Part shown: piece by piece, positions 15,744 to 23,185 of the stretch
Layout: the number at the start of each line of letters is the position of its first letter
How positions within the stretch are numbered: the first letter of the stretch is position 1
Assembly (NCBI GenBank): GCA_900314495.1
Contig: OMVJ01000017.1
Span: 1 to 50,523, forward strand
Length of the DNA: 50,523 bases
Reading direction: 5' to 3'
From: an uncultured Olsenella sp.
GTDB taxonomy: Bacteria; Actinomycetota; Coriobacteriia; Coriobacteriales; Atopobiaceae
The notes under the pieces: generated by a model
The model's database searches: none
Told to the model about the DNA's origin: nothing
The model's input: only the letters and a program-made list of their open reading frames with translations
Program-made: the position numbers and the translations under genes

Positions 15744-16508
15744 ATGCCACGAGGAGCGCGGAAGCAAAGCGAGTCGAGCATCTACCACGTGATGGTTCGC
15801 GGCGTCAATCAGATGCAGCTCTTCTACGACGACGAGGACCGAATCGTGTTCGTGGAGCGCATCAGGCGTTACAGGGACGAATGCGGCTTCAAGCTGTACG
15901 CATGGTGCCTCATGGACAACCACGTCCACCTGCTCATCGAAGTGGGTAACGTTGAGCTTGCCACCATAATGAAGAAGCTCCTGCTCAGCTACTCGCATTG
16001 GTTCAACAACAAGTACGACAGGTCGGGCTACCTTTACGAAGGCCGGTTTGTGAGCAAGGCGGTTGACGACGACCACTACCTGCTGGGTGCCGTCCGCTAC
16101 ATTCACCGCAACCCACTCGAGGTGGGTGGCAGCGTCGACACGTGGACGAGCTACCGGGATTACATGGGCTCGGATGGACCGGGGATTACCGACACTGGCC
16201 TTGTGCTCGGCATGCTCGCGGAAGACCCCGAACGCGCGCGGCTTGCGTTCCACGAACTGGTGACTGGCGAAGCCGAACCGTGCGACTACGACTTTGGAAA
16301 ACCGCGTGGGCAGATTCAGGAGGAGCAGGCCGCCAGCCTCATCAAGGAGATCGCCGGTGTCGAGAATTGCACGGACGTTTGCGCGTTGGATTCCGTGCGC
16401 AGGAGCGCCGCCATTGCCGAGATGCGGTCGAAGGGGCTGAGCATCCGACGCATATCCCGTCTGACCGGTCTCAGCCGAGGCGTCGTGGAGCGAGCCGGTT
16501 ACATGTAG
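15744..16508 (+). CDS. REP-associated tyrosine transposase (RAYT, Y1/HUH family)
   Basis: The 254-aa product is an IS200-like Y1 transposase of the RAYT branch. It has the HUH motif (DNHVHLL, His60 and His62), the GYLYEGRF stretch at about 95-102, and the likely catalytic tyrosine in RYIHRNP (Tyr119). After residue 200 there is a helix-turn-helix-like tail (GLSIRRISRLTGLSRGVVER). Known RAYTs nick and join REP palindromes as single-stranded DNA and are single-copy, domesticated genes. GGGGGCGG precedes the ATG at 15744. REP-like units flank it at 15636-15666 and 16521-16612, exactly the arrangement of REP/RAYT loci, so it probably acts on this repeat family. Confidence 0.92.
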   Translation: MPRGARKQSESSIYHVMVRGVNQMQLFYDDEDRIVFVERIRRYRDECGFKLYAWCLMDNHVHLLIEVGNVELATIMKKLLLSYSHWFNNKYDRSGYLYEGRFVSKAVDDDHYLLGAVRYIHRNPLEVGGSVDTWTSYRDYMGSDGPGITDTGLVLGMLAEDPERARLAFHELVTGEAEPCDYDFGKPRGQIQEEQAASLIKEIAGVENCTDVCALDSVRRSAAIAEMRSKGLSIRRISRLTGLSRGVVERAGYM

Positions 16509-16520
16509 GGTATCAAGAGG

Positions 16521-16612
16521 ATGTCAAAGGGGGACGTTTCTCTATTGACACGCGTGACGTGACAAAAGTGAAACGTCCCCCTGACACATCCCGCCCTGAC
16601 GCCCCTGACACG
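16521..16612. repeat. REP-like palindromic repeat, locus 7 (pair plus fragments)
   Basis: Unit one 16521-16551 and inverted unit two 16559-16587, followed by two short TGACGCC/TGACACGCC fragments. It lies 12 bases after the RAYT stop and ends at the stop of the convergent AAA gene. Confidence 0.9.
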
Positions 16613-16613
16613 C

Positions 16614-18179
16614 CTAGGCTTCCTCGACGAGCCAGCCCTCCTCTATCGTGCGCTCGGCAGAGGAGTAGTTGACGCCGACCTTGACCAGCTTCTTGCCGCT
16701 GGCCTGGAAGGGAACCAAGTAGCCCTTGGAATCAATCTGCTCAAGTGCATCCCGCGCGCTGCCGTCGTACTTGAGCTCGAGCACGAAGATGGTGGTGCGC
16801 GTCTCGAGCACCGCATCAATCCTGCCCGTCGCGGTCCTGACCTCGGTGTCAATCCTGGCACCCACGGTCTTGAGCAGGATGAAGAGCTGAGCCTGGAAGG
16901 CCTTCTCGTCCTTTGCGGCAAGATCATACGGAATGCCAGCGAGGAAGCTCCTCAGCTCACGTAGCGCCGCTTCGATGTCGTCACCCCGCAGGGCTTTCAC
17001 AAACGAGATGAGAAACCCGCTTGAGCTCAAAGCGTTTGGAGTCACATAGGAAGGCAGCAGCGCCCGGTACAGTCCTTCTTCCACCTCCGCGTTGGGCACG
17101 CCCAAGGTATACAGATCCAGCTCGGAGTCATACCCTTTAATGGTGAGGTAGCCCGACTGGTAGAGCAGGGGCATGGGGCTCGTCATCTGCTCGGTGGGGG
17201 CGTCAAAGTCAACCTCTTGAACTTGGAGGCCCTCCAAGCTGGGTACATCGAAGTCGAAGCGCTTCAAGGTGTCGGCAAGTACCGCAGGTGTACCAGAGCC
17301 AAACCACCAGCTGCCAAGATCGCGGTTTTGAAGAGAAAGGACCAGGCTGTAGGGGTTGTAGACGTCGGGCGACCGCTTGGCGAAGTGATACCCATCGTAC
17401 TTCTCCCTGAGTGCCGCCATGGTCTGGTCGCGGGACATGCCAAGCTGCCCCGCCAGCCAGTCCACGTCAGGTGCCATGTCGCTCTCAAGCTCCTCCGCCG
17501 TGATGCCGCAGATCCCCGCATACTGCGGCAGCATGCTCACGTTGTTGAGGTTGTTCAGTTCGGAGAAGATCGAGAGCTGGCTGAACTTGGTGATGCCAGT
17601 AAGGAAGACAAAGCGCAGCAGTCCCTCCTCCGCCTTAAGTGGCGCGTAAAAGTCGCGCATGACCTCGCGGAATTTGCGCAGCATTTCAGGGTCATTGAGC
17701 ACCGGAAGCAGCGGCGAGTCGTACTCGTCCACAAGGACAACAACCTGCTCGCCCGTTTGCTGGTAAGCGGCCTCGATAAGGCGGCTCATGCGCACGGAAA
17801 AACTACCCTCCGTCGCGCTGATTCCATAGACCCTTTCCTGGGACTCCAGTACGAAGCCCAGCGTCTCCTTGAGGCCTTGGATGCCAGTGGCCTTCACGGC
17901 GGAGAGGTCGAAGCGCAGGACGGGGCTGTGGCGCCACTCAGTCTCGCGCTCGCCTATGTAGAGTCCTTGGAACAGCTCGCGCCGTCCCTCGAAATAGGCC
18001 TGCATGGTACTGACCAGCAATGTCTTGCCAAAGCGACGCGGGCGCGAGAGGAACCAATAGGACCCACCGCTGGTCACCATGTCCCAGATGTAGCGGGTTT
18101 TGTCCACGTAGAGGAAGTTGTCTTGGCGCATTTGGGGGAATACCGTCTTGCCAGCCGGGTACCTGTGAGGTGCTTCCAT
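16614..18179 (-). CDS. AAA-ATPase-like / PD-(D/E)XK nuclease protein (DUF1703 type)
   Basis: The 521-aa product belongs to the family with an N-terminal AAA-like domain (SRPRRFGKTLLVST, a Walker-A-like site at about residues 45-58, and VVLVDEYDSPL as Walker B) and a C-terminal PD-(D/E)XK nuclease fold (GRIDAVLET...FVLELKYDG). Such proteins are often multicopy in anaerobes and are suspected to be nuclease or mobile-element related, but their role is unproven. The ATG at 18179 follows GGGGGCAAGG at short spacing. The gene converges on the RAYT. Confidence 0.8.
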   Translation of the reverse strand: MEAPHRYPAGKTVFPQMRQDNFLYVDKTRYIWDMVTSGGSYWFLSRPRRFGKTLLVSTMQAYFEGRRELFQGLYIGERETEWRHSPVLRFDLSAVKATGIQGLKETLGFVLESQERVYGISATEGSFSVRMSRLIEAAYQQTGEQVVVLVDEYDSPLLPVLNDPEMLRKFREVMRDFYAPLKAEEGLLRFVFLTGITKFSQLSIFSELNNLNNVSMLPQYAGICGITAEELESDMAPDVDWLAGQLGMSRDQTMAALREKYDGYHFAKRSPDVYNPYSLVLSLQNRDLGSWWFGSGTPAVLADTLKRFDFDVPSLEGLQVQEVDFDAPTEQMTSPMPLLYQSGYLTIKGYDSELDLYTLGVPNAEVEEGLYRALLPSYVTPNALSSSGFLISFVKALRGDDIEAALRELRSFLAGIPYDLAAKDEKAFQAQLFILLKTVGARIDTEVRTATGRIDAVLETRTTIFVLELKYDGSARDALEQIDSKGYLVPFQASGKKLVKVGVNYSSAERTIEEGWLVEEA

Positions 18180-18277
18180 CCTTGCCCCCGCTCTGAGTGC
18201 TGTCTAGATGTTTCACTATAGCATCGGAGGAGGCACATCCCTCATCGTGCCGTGGCGAGGACGCGTCAGCCAAAAGG

Positions 18278-18383
18278 GTGTCAAAGGGGGATGTCAAGAG
18301 GGGACGTTTCCCTTTTGTCACATCACGCGCGTCAATAGGGAAACGTCCCCTTTTGTCCCTTTTGCCATCCCCCTTTGTCACGT
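18278..18383. repeat. REP-like palindromic repeat, locus 8 (nested mosaic)
   Basis: Two inward-facing units (18291-18323 and 18331-18357) are enclosed by outer arms GTGTCAAAGGGGGATG (18279-18294) and CATCCCCCTTTGTCAC (18366-18381), complementary except for one base. This is a mosaic arrangement like the BIMEs of enterobacteria. Confidence 0.88.
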
Positions 18384-19285
18384 CAGCGCTTGAGTTCGCG
18401 GGCCGCACGACGCAGGCGGGGCAGCGCATAGTCCGCAAAGCTGCGTGCCGCGGGTGAGGCAATCTCACGTCGGACGGTCGCCACGCCAATGGAGACGCTC
18501 ACGCTGGGCGTCAACGGCAGCGCACGCACGCGGTCATCGTTCCAGTCGGCGAAAATCTTGTTCGCCAGCGTCACTCCCAAGCCAATGGCCACAAGCTCGC
18601 GGGCCTCCCGCAACTCGCGCACGGTGTAGAGGCCGTTGGTACGAATGCCGCGCGCCGCAAGCGTGCGGGAGTTGTCGGACTCCTCGTCCGGGTACAGCAC
18701 GATGAAGGGATCCTTGGAAAAGCGCTCGATGGGATACCTGCCGACGCCAACAAGCGGGTGGTCGGCGGGCACGAGCGCAACCATCGGGTCATCCAACAGA
18801 AGCATCCAGTCAAACACACCGTCGCGATGGCTTATCACGGCAAGATCAATCTTGCCGTGCTCCAAATCGTCCGCCAACGGACTGCTGTTGCGGATGGTCA
18901 TCTCGACCTCCACGCCCGGGTGCGCGGCCTTGAACTCCTCCATGACCTGCGCGAGCGGCGCATAGAAGGAGCGGTAGGCGCAGCCAACCCTCACGTGGCC
19001 CACCTCCACTCCGCGGATGAGCGAGGCCTGCTGCTCGCACGTCTCGCCCAGGCGTGCCAGCTGCGTGAGCGTGGGGAGTATGCGCACGCACTCCGCGGTT
19101 GGGGTGACGCCCGACTTTCCGCGCACCAGGAGCGCGAAGCCCAGCTCCGACTCCAGCGAGAGCATCATGCGGCTGATGCCAGACGTTGTGTAGCCAAGGG
19201 ATTCCGCCGCGGCGGCCAGGCTGCCGCATTCGATTACGGTCAGGAGCGCCCTGCATTTTCCGGTGTCCACGCTACCCCCTATCAT
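18383..19285 (-). CDS. LysR-family transcriptional regulator
   Basis: The 300-aa product has an N-terminal winged helix-turn-helix (CRALLTVIECGSLAAAAESLG and TTSGISRMMLSLE, residues 11-50) and a periplasmic-binding-like effector domain (about 95-295). Start ATG 19285 follows GAGGAAA; a GTG five codons later preceded by GGGGG is also possible and fits the common LysR N-terminus. It is divergent from the first small-protein gene, and its start codon lies within a motif (CCTATCATTGCG) repeated in front of the second small-protein gene, so it may control one or both. Confidence 0.88.
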   Translation of the reverse strand: MIGGSVDTGKCRALLTVIECGSLAAAAESLGYTTSGISRMMLSLESELGFALLVRGKSGVTPTAECVRILPTLTQLARLGETCEQQASLIRGVEVGHVRVGCAYRSFYAPLAQVMEEFKAAHPGVEVEMTIRNSSPLADDLEHGKIDLAVISHRDGVFDWMLLLDDPMVALVPADHPLVGVGRYPIERFSKDPFIVLYPDEESDNSRTLAARGIRTNGLYTVRELREARELVAIGLGVTLANKIFADWNDDRVRALPLTPSVSVSIGVATVRREIASPAARSFADYALPRLRRAARELKR

Positions 19286-19350
19286 TGCGCTTTCCTCAAT
19301 GTTGAGTATAGATAGTTGCGCTTTACGCTGCGACTACAAGGCCGTATTCT
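19278..19350 (+). promoter_or_regulatory. Promoter region of small-protein gene 1
   Basis: TTTACG (19322-19327), 17 bases, then TATTCT (19345-19350) form a -35/-10 pair. Upstream is CCTATCATTGCG (19278-19289), 44 bases before the -35, and TTGCGCTTT occurs twice, 31 bases apart (19285, 19316). CTCAA-TG-TTGAG (19295-19306) is a further inverted repeat, perhaps a LysR site. The same layout occurs at 20234-20306. Confidence 0.65.
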
Positions 19351-19394
19351 CTAGCCGTCAAAAGGAACCAACCACCAAACATTGGGAGGCAACA

Positions 19395-19544
19395 ATGTTC
19401 AACGCAATCGCCAACAAGACCACCAACACCAACGCCTTCAACCGCCTGCGCAACGCCCTCGCGTCCAAGCAGGGCAACAACGCCGAGGTCCAGGCTGCCA
19501 CCCGCACCGCCCTCGCGCGTCGCGGCCTGCTCACCCTGTACTAA
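19395..19544 (+). CDS. Unrecognised small protein 1 (49 aa)
   Basis: The product starts MFNAIANK and ends RRGLLTLY. Its last 35 residues match small protein 2 (20344-20484) at 29 positions (shared blocks FNRLRNA, NAEV, AATR, ALARRGLLTLY), while codons differ at many synonymous positions, which supports real coding. It is basic (many Arg/Lys), lacks Cys and has no clear signal peptide or membrane helix. GGGAGG precedes the ATG. It has its own promoter and a strong terminator. I do not recognise the family; a regulatory peptide, DNA/RNA-binding peptide or precursor of a secreted peptide are all possible. Confidence 0.8.
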   Translation: MFNAIANKTTNTNAFNRLRNALASKQGNNAEVQAATRTALARRGLLTLY

Positions 19545-19578
19545 GTCGTGCGTCGCGCCACGCGGCCAAGCAAACGAC

Positions 19579-19625
19579 AAGAGCCCCGATGGTCCGCACG
19601 ACCACCGGGGCTCCTCTTTTGTGTT
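19579..19625 (+). terminator. Rho-independent terminator of small-protein gene 1
   Basis: GAGCCCCG-A-TGGT (19581-19593) pairs with ACCA-C-CGGGGCTC (19601-19613) with one mismatch, then CTCTTTTGTGTT. A near-identical hairpin follows small-protein gene 2. Confidence 0.85.
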
Positions 19626-19676
19626 GCGCCTCCGCGTTCGGTCTCTAGACCGGTATTGCGTTTTCGCGGCCAGGCG

Positions 19677-20066
19677 TTAGACCGTGATCTCCAGCTGGTT
19701 ACCCTCAAAGCCAAGGACGCTGCTCTCGTAGTAGCCGTCACCGGTGGTGCGCGGGCCACTCAGGGTCTGGTAGCCATCGGCCGCCAGGCGGGCCGTCAGC
19801 TCGTCCACCTTCTCGGGGGAGCCCAGGGCAAAGGCAAGGTGGGCGTAGCCCGTGCGGTTGAGCGGCTTCTCGAGGTCGTCCATCTGCGGCTTGTGCATGA
19901 GCTCCAGGCGAGCGCTGCCCTCGTCAAAGCCCATGAAATAGGAACGGAAGTCAGTCTTGGGGTTGTGGTAGGGGTTGTCGGTCACGTGGGCACCAAAGTA
20001 GGTCTCGAAAAAGGTGCGCGCACCCTCCAGGTCGTTCACATACATTGCAACGTGCTCAATCCTCAT
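19677..20066 (-). CDS. VOC-family (glyoxalase-like) protein
   Basis: The 129-aa product has the vicinal-oxygen-chelate fold: a start RIEHVAMYVNDLEGARTFF, a central LELMHKP, and a second half beginning GYAHLAFALGSPEKVDELTARL. His4, the Glu in LELMH and a His in AHLAF are possible metal ligands, and a late LE lies at the C-terminus. Members act as lactoylglutathione lyases, dioxygenases or resistance proteins; the sequence does not choose. AGGGAGAGGAG precedes the ATG at 20066. It sits between the two small-protein genes on the opposite strand. Confidence 0.85.
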   Translation of the reverse strand: MRIEHVAMYVNDLEGARTFFETYFGAHVTDNPYHNPKTDFRSYFMGFDEGSARLELMHKPQMDDLEKPLNRTGYAHLAFALGSPEKVDELTARLAADGYQTLSGPRTTGDGYYESSVLGFEGNQLEITV

Positions 20067-20233
20067 GGTTTGGCTCCTCTCCCTTGCGGGTGATGGTGAA
20101 AAGTTCCTCCCAACAGGTACAAGTATAAGAAGAGCAACGGGCAGCAGCCGTTACAAGCCATTCCAGCCTTACGAATCGGCCCGCTGACCTGCACCGATAT
20201 GGTCGGTCGTACGGAATCAGCCGTCGTGCACGA

Positions 20234-20306
20234 CCTATCATTGCGTGTTTGTCAATACAGCATGACCATTATTGCGCTTTACGTCCTTGAAACATAATCA
20301 TATGCT
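20234..20306 (+). promoter_or_regulatory. Promoter region of small-protein gene 2
   Basis: CCTATCATTGCG (20234-20245), then TTTACG (20278-20283), 17 bases, and TATGCT (20301-20306). The distance between the upstream motif and the -35 (44 bases) is identical to that in front of gene 1, and TTGCG boxes recur 31 bases apart (20241, 20272). Confidence 0.65.
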
Positions 20307-20343
20307 CTACTCAACGACGAAAGCCCGACAGTGCGAGGTCAAA

Positions 20344-20484
20344 ATGAGCACTCAAAACAACAAGATCGCAAACTTCTTCAATCGTCTTCGCAACGCATTT
20401 GCTGGCAAGCAGAACAAGAACGCTGAGGTTGAGGCAGCCACTCGCGTTGCCCTCGCCCGTCGCGGCCTTCTCACCCTTTACTAA
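20344..20484 (+). CDS. Unrecognised small protein 2 (46 aa)
   Basis: Paralogue of the 49-aa protein 0.95 kb upstream; the N-terminus differs (MSTQNNKIAN) and the C-terminal 35 residues are 29/35 identical, ending in the same RRGLLTLY. GAGGT precedes the ATG with a short AT-rich spacer. Codon choice here is less GC-rich (CGT, CTT) than in paralogue 1, which may indicate high expression or older divergence. After the stop come a stem-loop (20494-20513) and a terminator. Function unknown. Confidence 0.8.
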   Translation: MSTQNNKIANFFNRLRNAFAGKQNKNAEVEAATRVALARRGLLTLY

Positions 20485-20493
20485 TAACCTGTA

Positions 20494-20513
20494 TGCCGCT
20501 GTGCGCAGCGGCA
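20494..20513 (+). other. Stem-loop after small-protein gene 2
   Basis: TGCCGCTG and CAGCGGCA form a perfect 8-base stem with a TGCG loop, 10 bases after the stop codon. No T-run follows, so it is perhaps an RNA-stabilising or processing element. Confidence 0.6.
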
Positions 20514-20525
20514 GATAAAACCTAC

Positions 20526-20570
20526 TGGAGCCCCGGCGGTCGCGCAGGCCACCGGGGCTCCTTCTTGTGT
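20526..20570 (+). terminator. Rho-independent terminator of small-protein gene 2
   Basis: GGAGCCCCGG (20527-20536) pairs with CCGGGGCTCC (20552-20561), followed by TTCTTGTGT. It matches the terminator of small-protein gene 1 in stem sequence. Confidence 0.82.
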
Positions 20571-20641
20571 CAGGGGGGTGTCAACGGGGACGTTTCCCTT
20601 TTGACACGCCTGACAAAAGGGAAACGTCCCCAAGTGACACG
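20571..20641. repeat. REP-like palindromic repeat, locus 9 (pair)
   Basis: Unit one 20578-20607 and inverted unit two 20611-20641, between the terminator of small-protein gene 2 and the stop of the convergent HAD gene, which begins 2 bases later. Confidence 0.9.
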
Positions 20642-20642
20642 C

Positions 20643-21515
20643 CTAGCCAAAGACCTCGGGCAGGTGCTTGTACAGGCTGTGGGCGATGCCGTCTTCCTCG
20701 TTGGAATCGGTCACCTCGTCGCACGCGGCCTTGAGCTCCGGCACCGCGTTGCCCATGGCCACGCCAATGCCCGCGTACTTGCACATGGACGCGTCGTTCT
20801 GCCCGTCGCCAAAGGCGATCATCTCGTCGGACGCGTAGCCCCTGGGCTCAAAGGCCTCGCGCAGGGCGCGCGCCTTGTCCACACCCTTGGGCGTGAACTC
20901 ATAGTAGAAGGGAGCCGTGAACATGGAGGCCAGTCGGTCACGGAAGGGCTCTGCGAACTCCTCGGCATGTGCCTTCAGATAGTCCGGGTCCGCCAAGGTC
21001 AGAATCTTGTTGGGCTCCCAGTCCAGCGTGGTCGCCATGTCGCGCTTCTCCGCCAAAAGGAAGCCGTTGTTGTGAGCCTCGTAGTCATAAATGTTGAAGT
21101 CAGCGCCCTCGTTGGCCACATAGGACCCGCCACCGAACTTGATGTTGCAGTCGAAGACGTTCTCCACGTACATGTAGTCGCCGCGGTCGATCATGGCGCG
21201 GATGCGGGGGAACTTCTTCATCTGGGCCAGCACCGCGCGGGCGTCATCCACGCTTATGGCCTGGTTGAACCAGACCTCGCGCGTCTCGCAGTCCACCACC
21301 TGGGCTCCGTTGTAGCTCACATAGAAGCCGTGATGCTGGCGCATGTCCAGCATGTCGGCAAACTTGTCCAGCCCACGGGTCGCGCGACCGGACGCGAGCA
21401 CCAGGCGAACGCCCGCCTCTTGTGCGCGAATGAGCGCATCGTGCGTCTCTGGCGTGATGACCTTCTGGCTGTTGGTGAGCGTACCGTCAATGTCCAGCAA
21501 AATGAGCTTGATCAT
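20643..21515 (-). CDS. Cof-type HAD-superfamily phosphatase
   Basis: The 290-aa product begins MIKLILLDIDGTLTNS, the HAD motif I with both catalytic Asp. A Ser/Thr in VLASGRAT gives motif II, a Lys in the FTPKGVDKARAL region motif III, and AFGDGQNDASM motif IV. The large inserted cap domain (about residues 85-200) is of the Cof/C2 type. These enzymes dephosphorylate sugar phosphates, FMN or PLP; specificity is unclear. GAAGGGAG precedes the ATG at 21515. Confidence 0.9.
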   Translation of the reverse strand: MIKLILLDIDGTLTNSQKVITPETHDALIRAQEAGVRLVLASGRATRGLDKFADMLDMRQHHGFYVSYNGAQVVDCETREVWFNQAISVDDARAVLAQMKKFPRIRAMIDRGDYMYVENVFDCNIKFGGGSYVANEGADFNIYDYEAHNNGFLLAEKRDMATTLDWEPNKILTLADPDYLKAHAEEFAEPFRDRLASMFTAPFYYEFTPKGVDKARALREAFEPRGYASDEMIAFGDGQNDASMCKYAGIGVAMGNAVPELKAACDEVTDSNEEDGIAHSLYKHLPEVFG

Positions 21516-21604
21516 AGGGCTCCCTTCGCTTCTGTTGTGCCAAATTATAGAGGCACGCCGGGCAATGGATGTTCCAAGGCATTTCATCTCAACGCGCGTC
21601 AGGG

Positions 21605-21637
21605 GTGTGTCAGGGGGACGTTTGCCATTCGACACAC
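21605..21637. repeat. REP-like palindromic repeat, locus 10 (degenerate unit)
   Basis: GTGTGTCAGGGGG and CCATTCGACACAC arms around ACGTTTG, with several mismatches. It is in a divergent promoter region, just before the ribosome site of the next + strand gene. Confidence 0.75.
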
Positions 21638-21658
21638 CACGCCAAGAGGAGGTTTAGC

Positions 21659-21970
21659 ATGAGCAACGGCAAGCACAAAGTCCTGAAGGCCTTCGCCCGC
21701 ATCCTACTTGGCATCGCGAGCGCCGTACTCGGTTTGTATATCTCCGCTTGGATCATGGTCACCTTGGCCATCCACAGCGGAGTCGCGGGTGCCACCATCA
21801 CCGCAATCAAGCTCATAGCTTTTGGCCCAGCGGGGCTCACCGGCAAGGCAGTGCTGTTCGTTGTGGTTGCCATCGCCTTGGCCGTAGGCACCTACCTAGG
21901 CGTGTACAAGCTTACCCGCGCGATAGCCGCGTTTATCGCCAAGCGGCGCAGCCAAGAAGAGACAGAATGA
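21659..21970 (+). CDS. Small membrane protein of unknown function
   Basis: The 103-aa product has two clear hydrophobic segments (about residues 12-38 and 58-85) with an intervening Ile/Ala/Gly-rich stretch that may be a third, and a basic then acidic C-terminus (KRRSQEETE). AAGAGGAGG precedes the ATG at 21659. The stop overlaps the start of the alkyltransferase-like gene (ATGA), so both are co-translated. I do not recognise a family. Confidence 0.75.
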   Translation: MSNGKHKVLKAFARILLGIASAVLGLYISAWIMVTLAIHSGVAGATITAIKLIAFGPAGLTGKAVLFVVVAIALAVGTYLGVYKLTRAIAAFIAKRRSQEETE

Positions 21971-22326
21971 TGAGGCCAGACGATTTCTTCCAATCCCAAG
22001 AGCGTCTTTCCGAACAGCACGGCAAAGTCCTCACCGACGACCTTGCTTTCGAGGTGCTCTCCGTCGTGTCAGAAATCCCAGAAGGCAAGGTCGCCTCGTA
22101 TGGCCAGATTGCCCGCCTCATTGGCCGCGAGAAAAACTCGCGCCTCGTCGGCAAAATCTTGAGCCAAGCACAACACTACGGAGACTACCCCTGCCACCGA
22201 GTGGTCAATCATGCGGGCAGGCTGGCACCCGGCTTCACCGAGCAACGCGAACGGCTCCTAGCAGAGGGGGTCGCCTTCAGGGGCAACGGCAACGTGGACA
22301 TGAAGCGCTTCCAGTGGGATGCCTAG
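21967..22326 (+). CDS. MGMT-family DNA alkyltransferase-like protein (short form)
   Basis: The 119-aa product covers only the C-terminal, DNA-binding domain of O6-alkylguanine-DNA alkyltransferases: EIPEGKVASYGQIARLIGR, then YPCHRVV, then FTEQRERLLAEGV. The PCHR cysteine is kept, unlike the ATL proteins in which it is Trp, so methyl transfer may be possible. The N-terminal domain is missing. It starts within the stop codon of the upstream membrane protein. A full-length relative is encoded at 26888-27472. Confidence 0.85.
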   Translation: MMRPDDFFQSQERLSEQHGKVLTDDLAFEVLSVVSEIPEGKVASYGQIARLIGREKNSRLVGKILSQAQHYGDYPCHRVVNHAGRLAPGFTEQRERLLAEGVAFRGNGNVDMKRFQWDA

Positions 22327-22366
22327 CCGTAGACCCCGCAACGAGCACAAGCAGCGAGGCGCGCCC

Positions 22367-22978
22367 TCACTTCTTGCGCACAAACAGGAAATCGCAGGTC
22401 TGTCCGTCCACGCAAAGCGTGTGCTCCCGCCGGAACTCAATGCCGGGGATGTGACCGTAGTTGATGTCATCCGCATGGCAGAAGGCCGGCCCCAACTCGG
22501 GCGCGCCATACTTGTCAAAGAAGCCGGGGTAAATGCACTTCACGCACTCAAACTGCAGGTAGTCGCGGCTCTGGCTCTCCGGATGCCACACGTATTCCCA
22601 GCCAGCACCGCTCCCGTTGGCAAACATCTTGGGCAACATCTTGCCCAGCAGGCCGAAGACCCACGGCTTGCTGAAGAGCTTGCGATAGGTTGGCGCCGTC
22701 GTGGTTTCCACAACATCCCACATGGCTTGCGTCACGCGGTCATACGCCTCGTCCTTGGGAACACCGGCTTCCTGCAGCGCCTCGTACATGGCCAACGCGC
22801 TGAACATGTTGCACAAGTGTCCGTAGTTGCCCGCATCGCAGAACTCGCGATTCTCGCTGATAAGCTCGGCCACACGGGCCGTCACTCGCTCTTGCACGCT
22901 CGCATCCAGTGTGGAATACAGCCGCGCGCAGCGGCTCTCCTTAATCATCGGCCCTGGCTCGTATGTCTTCTTCCCCAT
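22367..22978 (-). CDS. L-2-amino-thiazoline-4-carboxylate hydrolase-family protein (copy 1)
   Basis: The 203-aa product resembles the ATC hydrolase family, whose founding Pseudomonas enzyme opens 2-amino-thiazoline carboxylate on the way to cysteine. Cysteines in FECVKCIY, AFCHADD and the C-terminal QTCDFLFVR, typical for these proteins, are present. In gut and oral anaerobes the family is common and its real substrate is unproven. GGAGAGGGG supports the ATG at 22978. A GTTAG-type box lies upstream (23019-23034), as in front of the second family member at 45019. Confidence 0.75.
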   Translation of the reverse strand: MGKKTYEPGPMIKESRCARLYSTLDASVQERVTARVAELISENREFCDAGNYGHLCNMFSALAMYEALQEAGVPKDEAYDRVTQAMWDVVETTTAPTYRKLFSKPWVFGLLGKMLPKMFANGSGAGWEYVWHPESQSRDYLQFECVKCIYPGFFDKYGAPELGPAFCHADDINYGHIPGIEFRREHTLCVDGQTCDFLFVRKK

Positions 22979-23018
22979 GCTGCCCCTCTCCGCCACTGAC
23001 AGAGTGTGGCTCACAAAC

Positions 23019-23034
23019 GTTTACTCAAACTAAC
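23019..23034 (-). promoter_or_regulatory. GTTAG-type box upstream of ATC hydrolase 1
   Basis: Read on the minus strand this is GTTAG-TTTGAG-TAAAC, preceded 7 bases earlier by TATGCT. It resembles the exact GTTAG-N6-CTAAC boxes at 44909 and 46977, with two mismatches in the right half. GTTTACT here also forms an inverted repeat with AGTAAAC at 23045-23051. Confidence 0.4.
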
Positions 23035-23185
23035 TTATTAGCATAGTAAACCGCACGTGGATGGACTGTTGGCGCAACATGTATATGCGTCGCGTTTGCG
23101 TAGGCTAACGGATACACCGAATCACTTCACAGCGTTGGGTCCGCAGAAAACCCGTCGGCAGGTAGCCGCAGACATCGTTGCGGTG

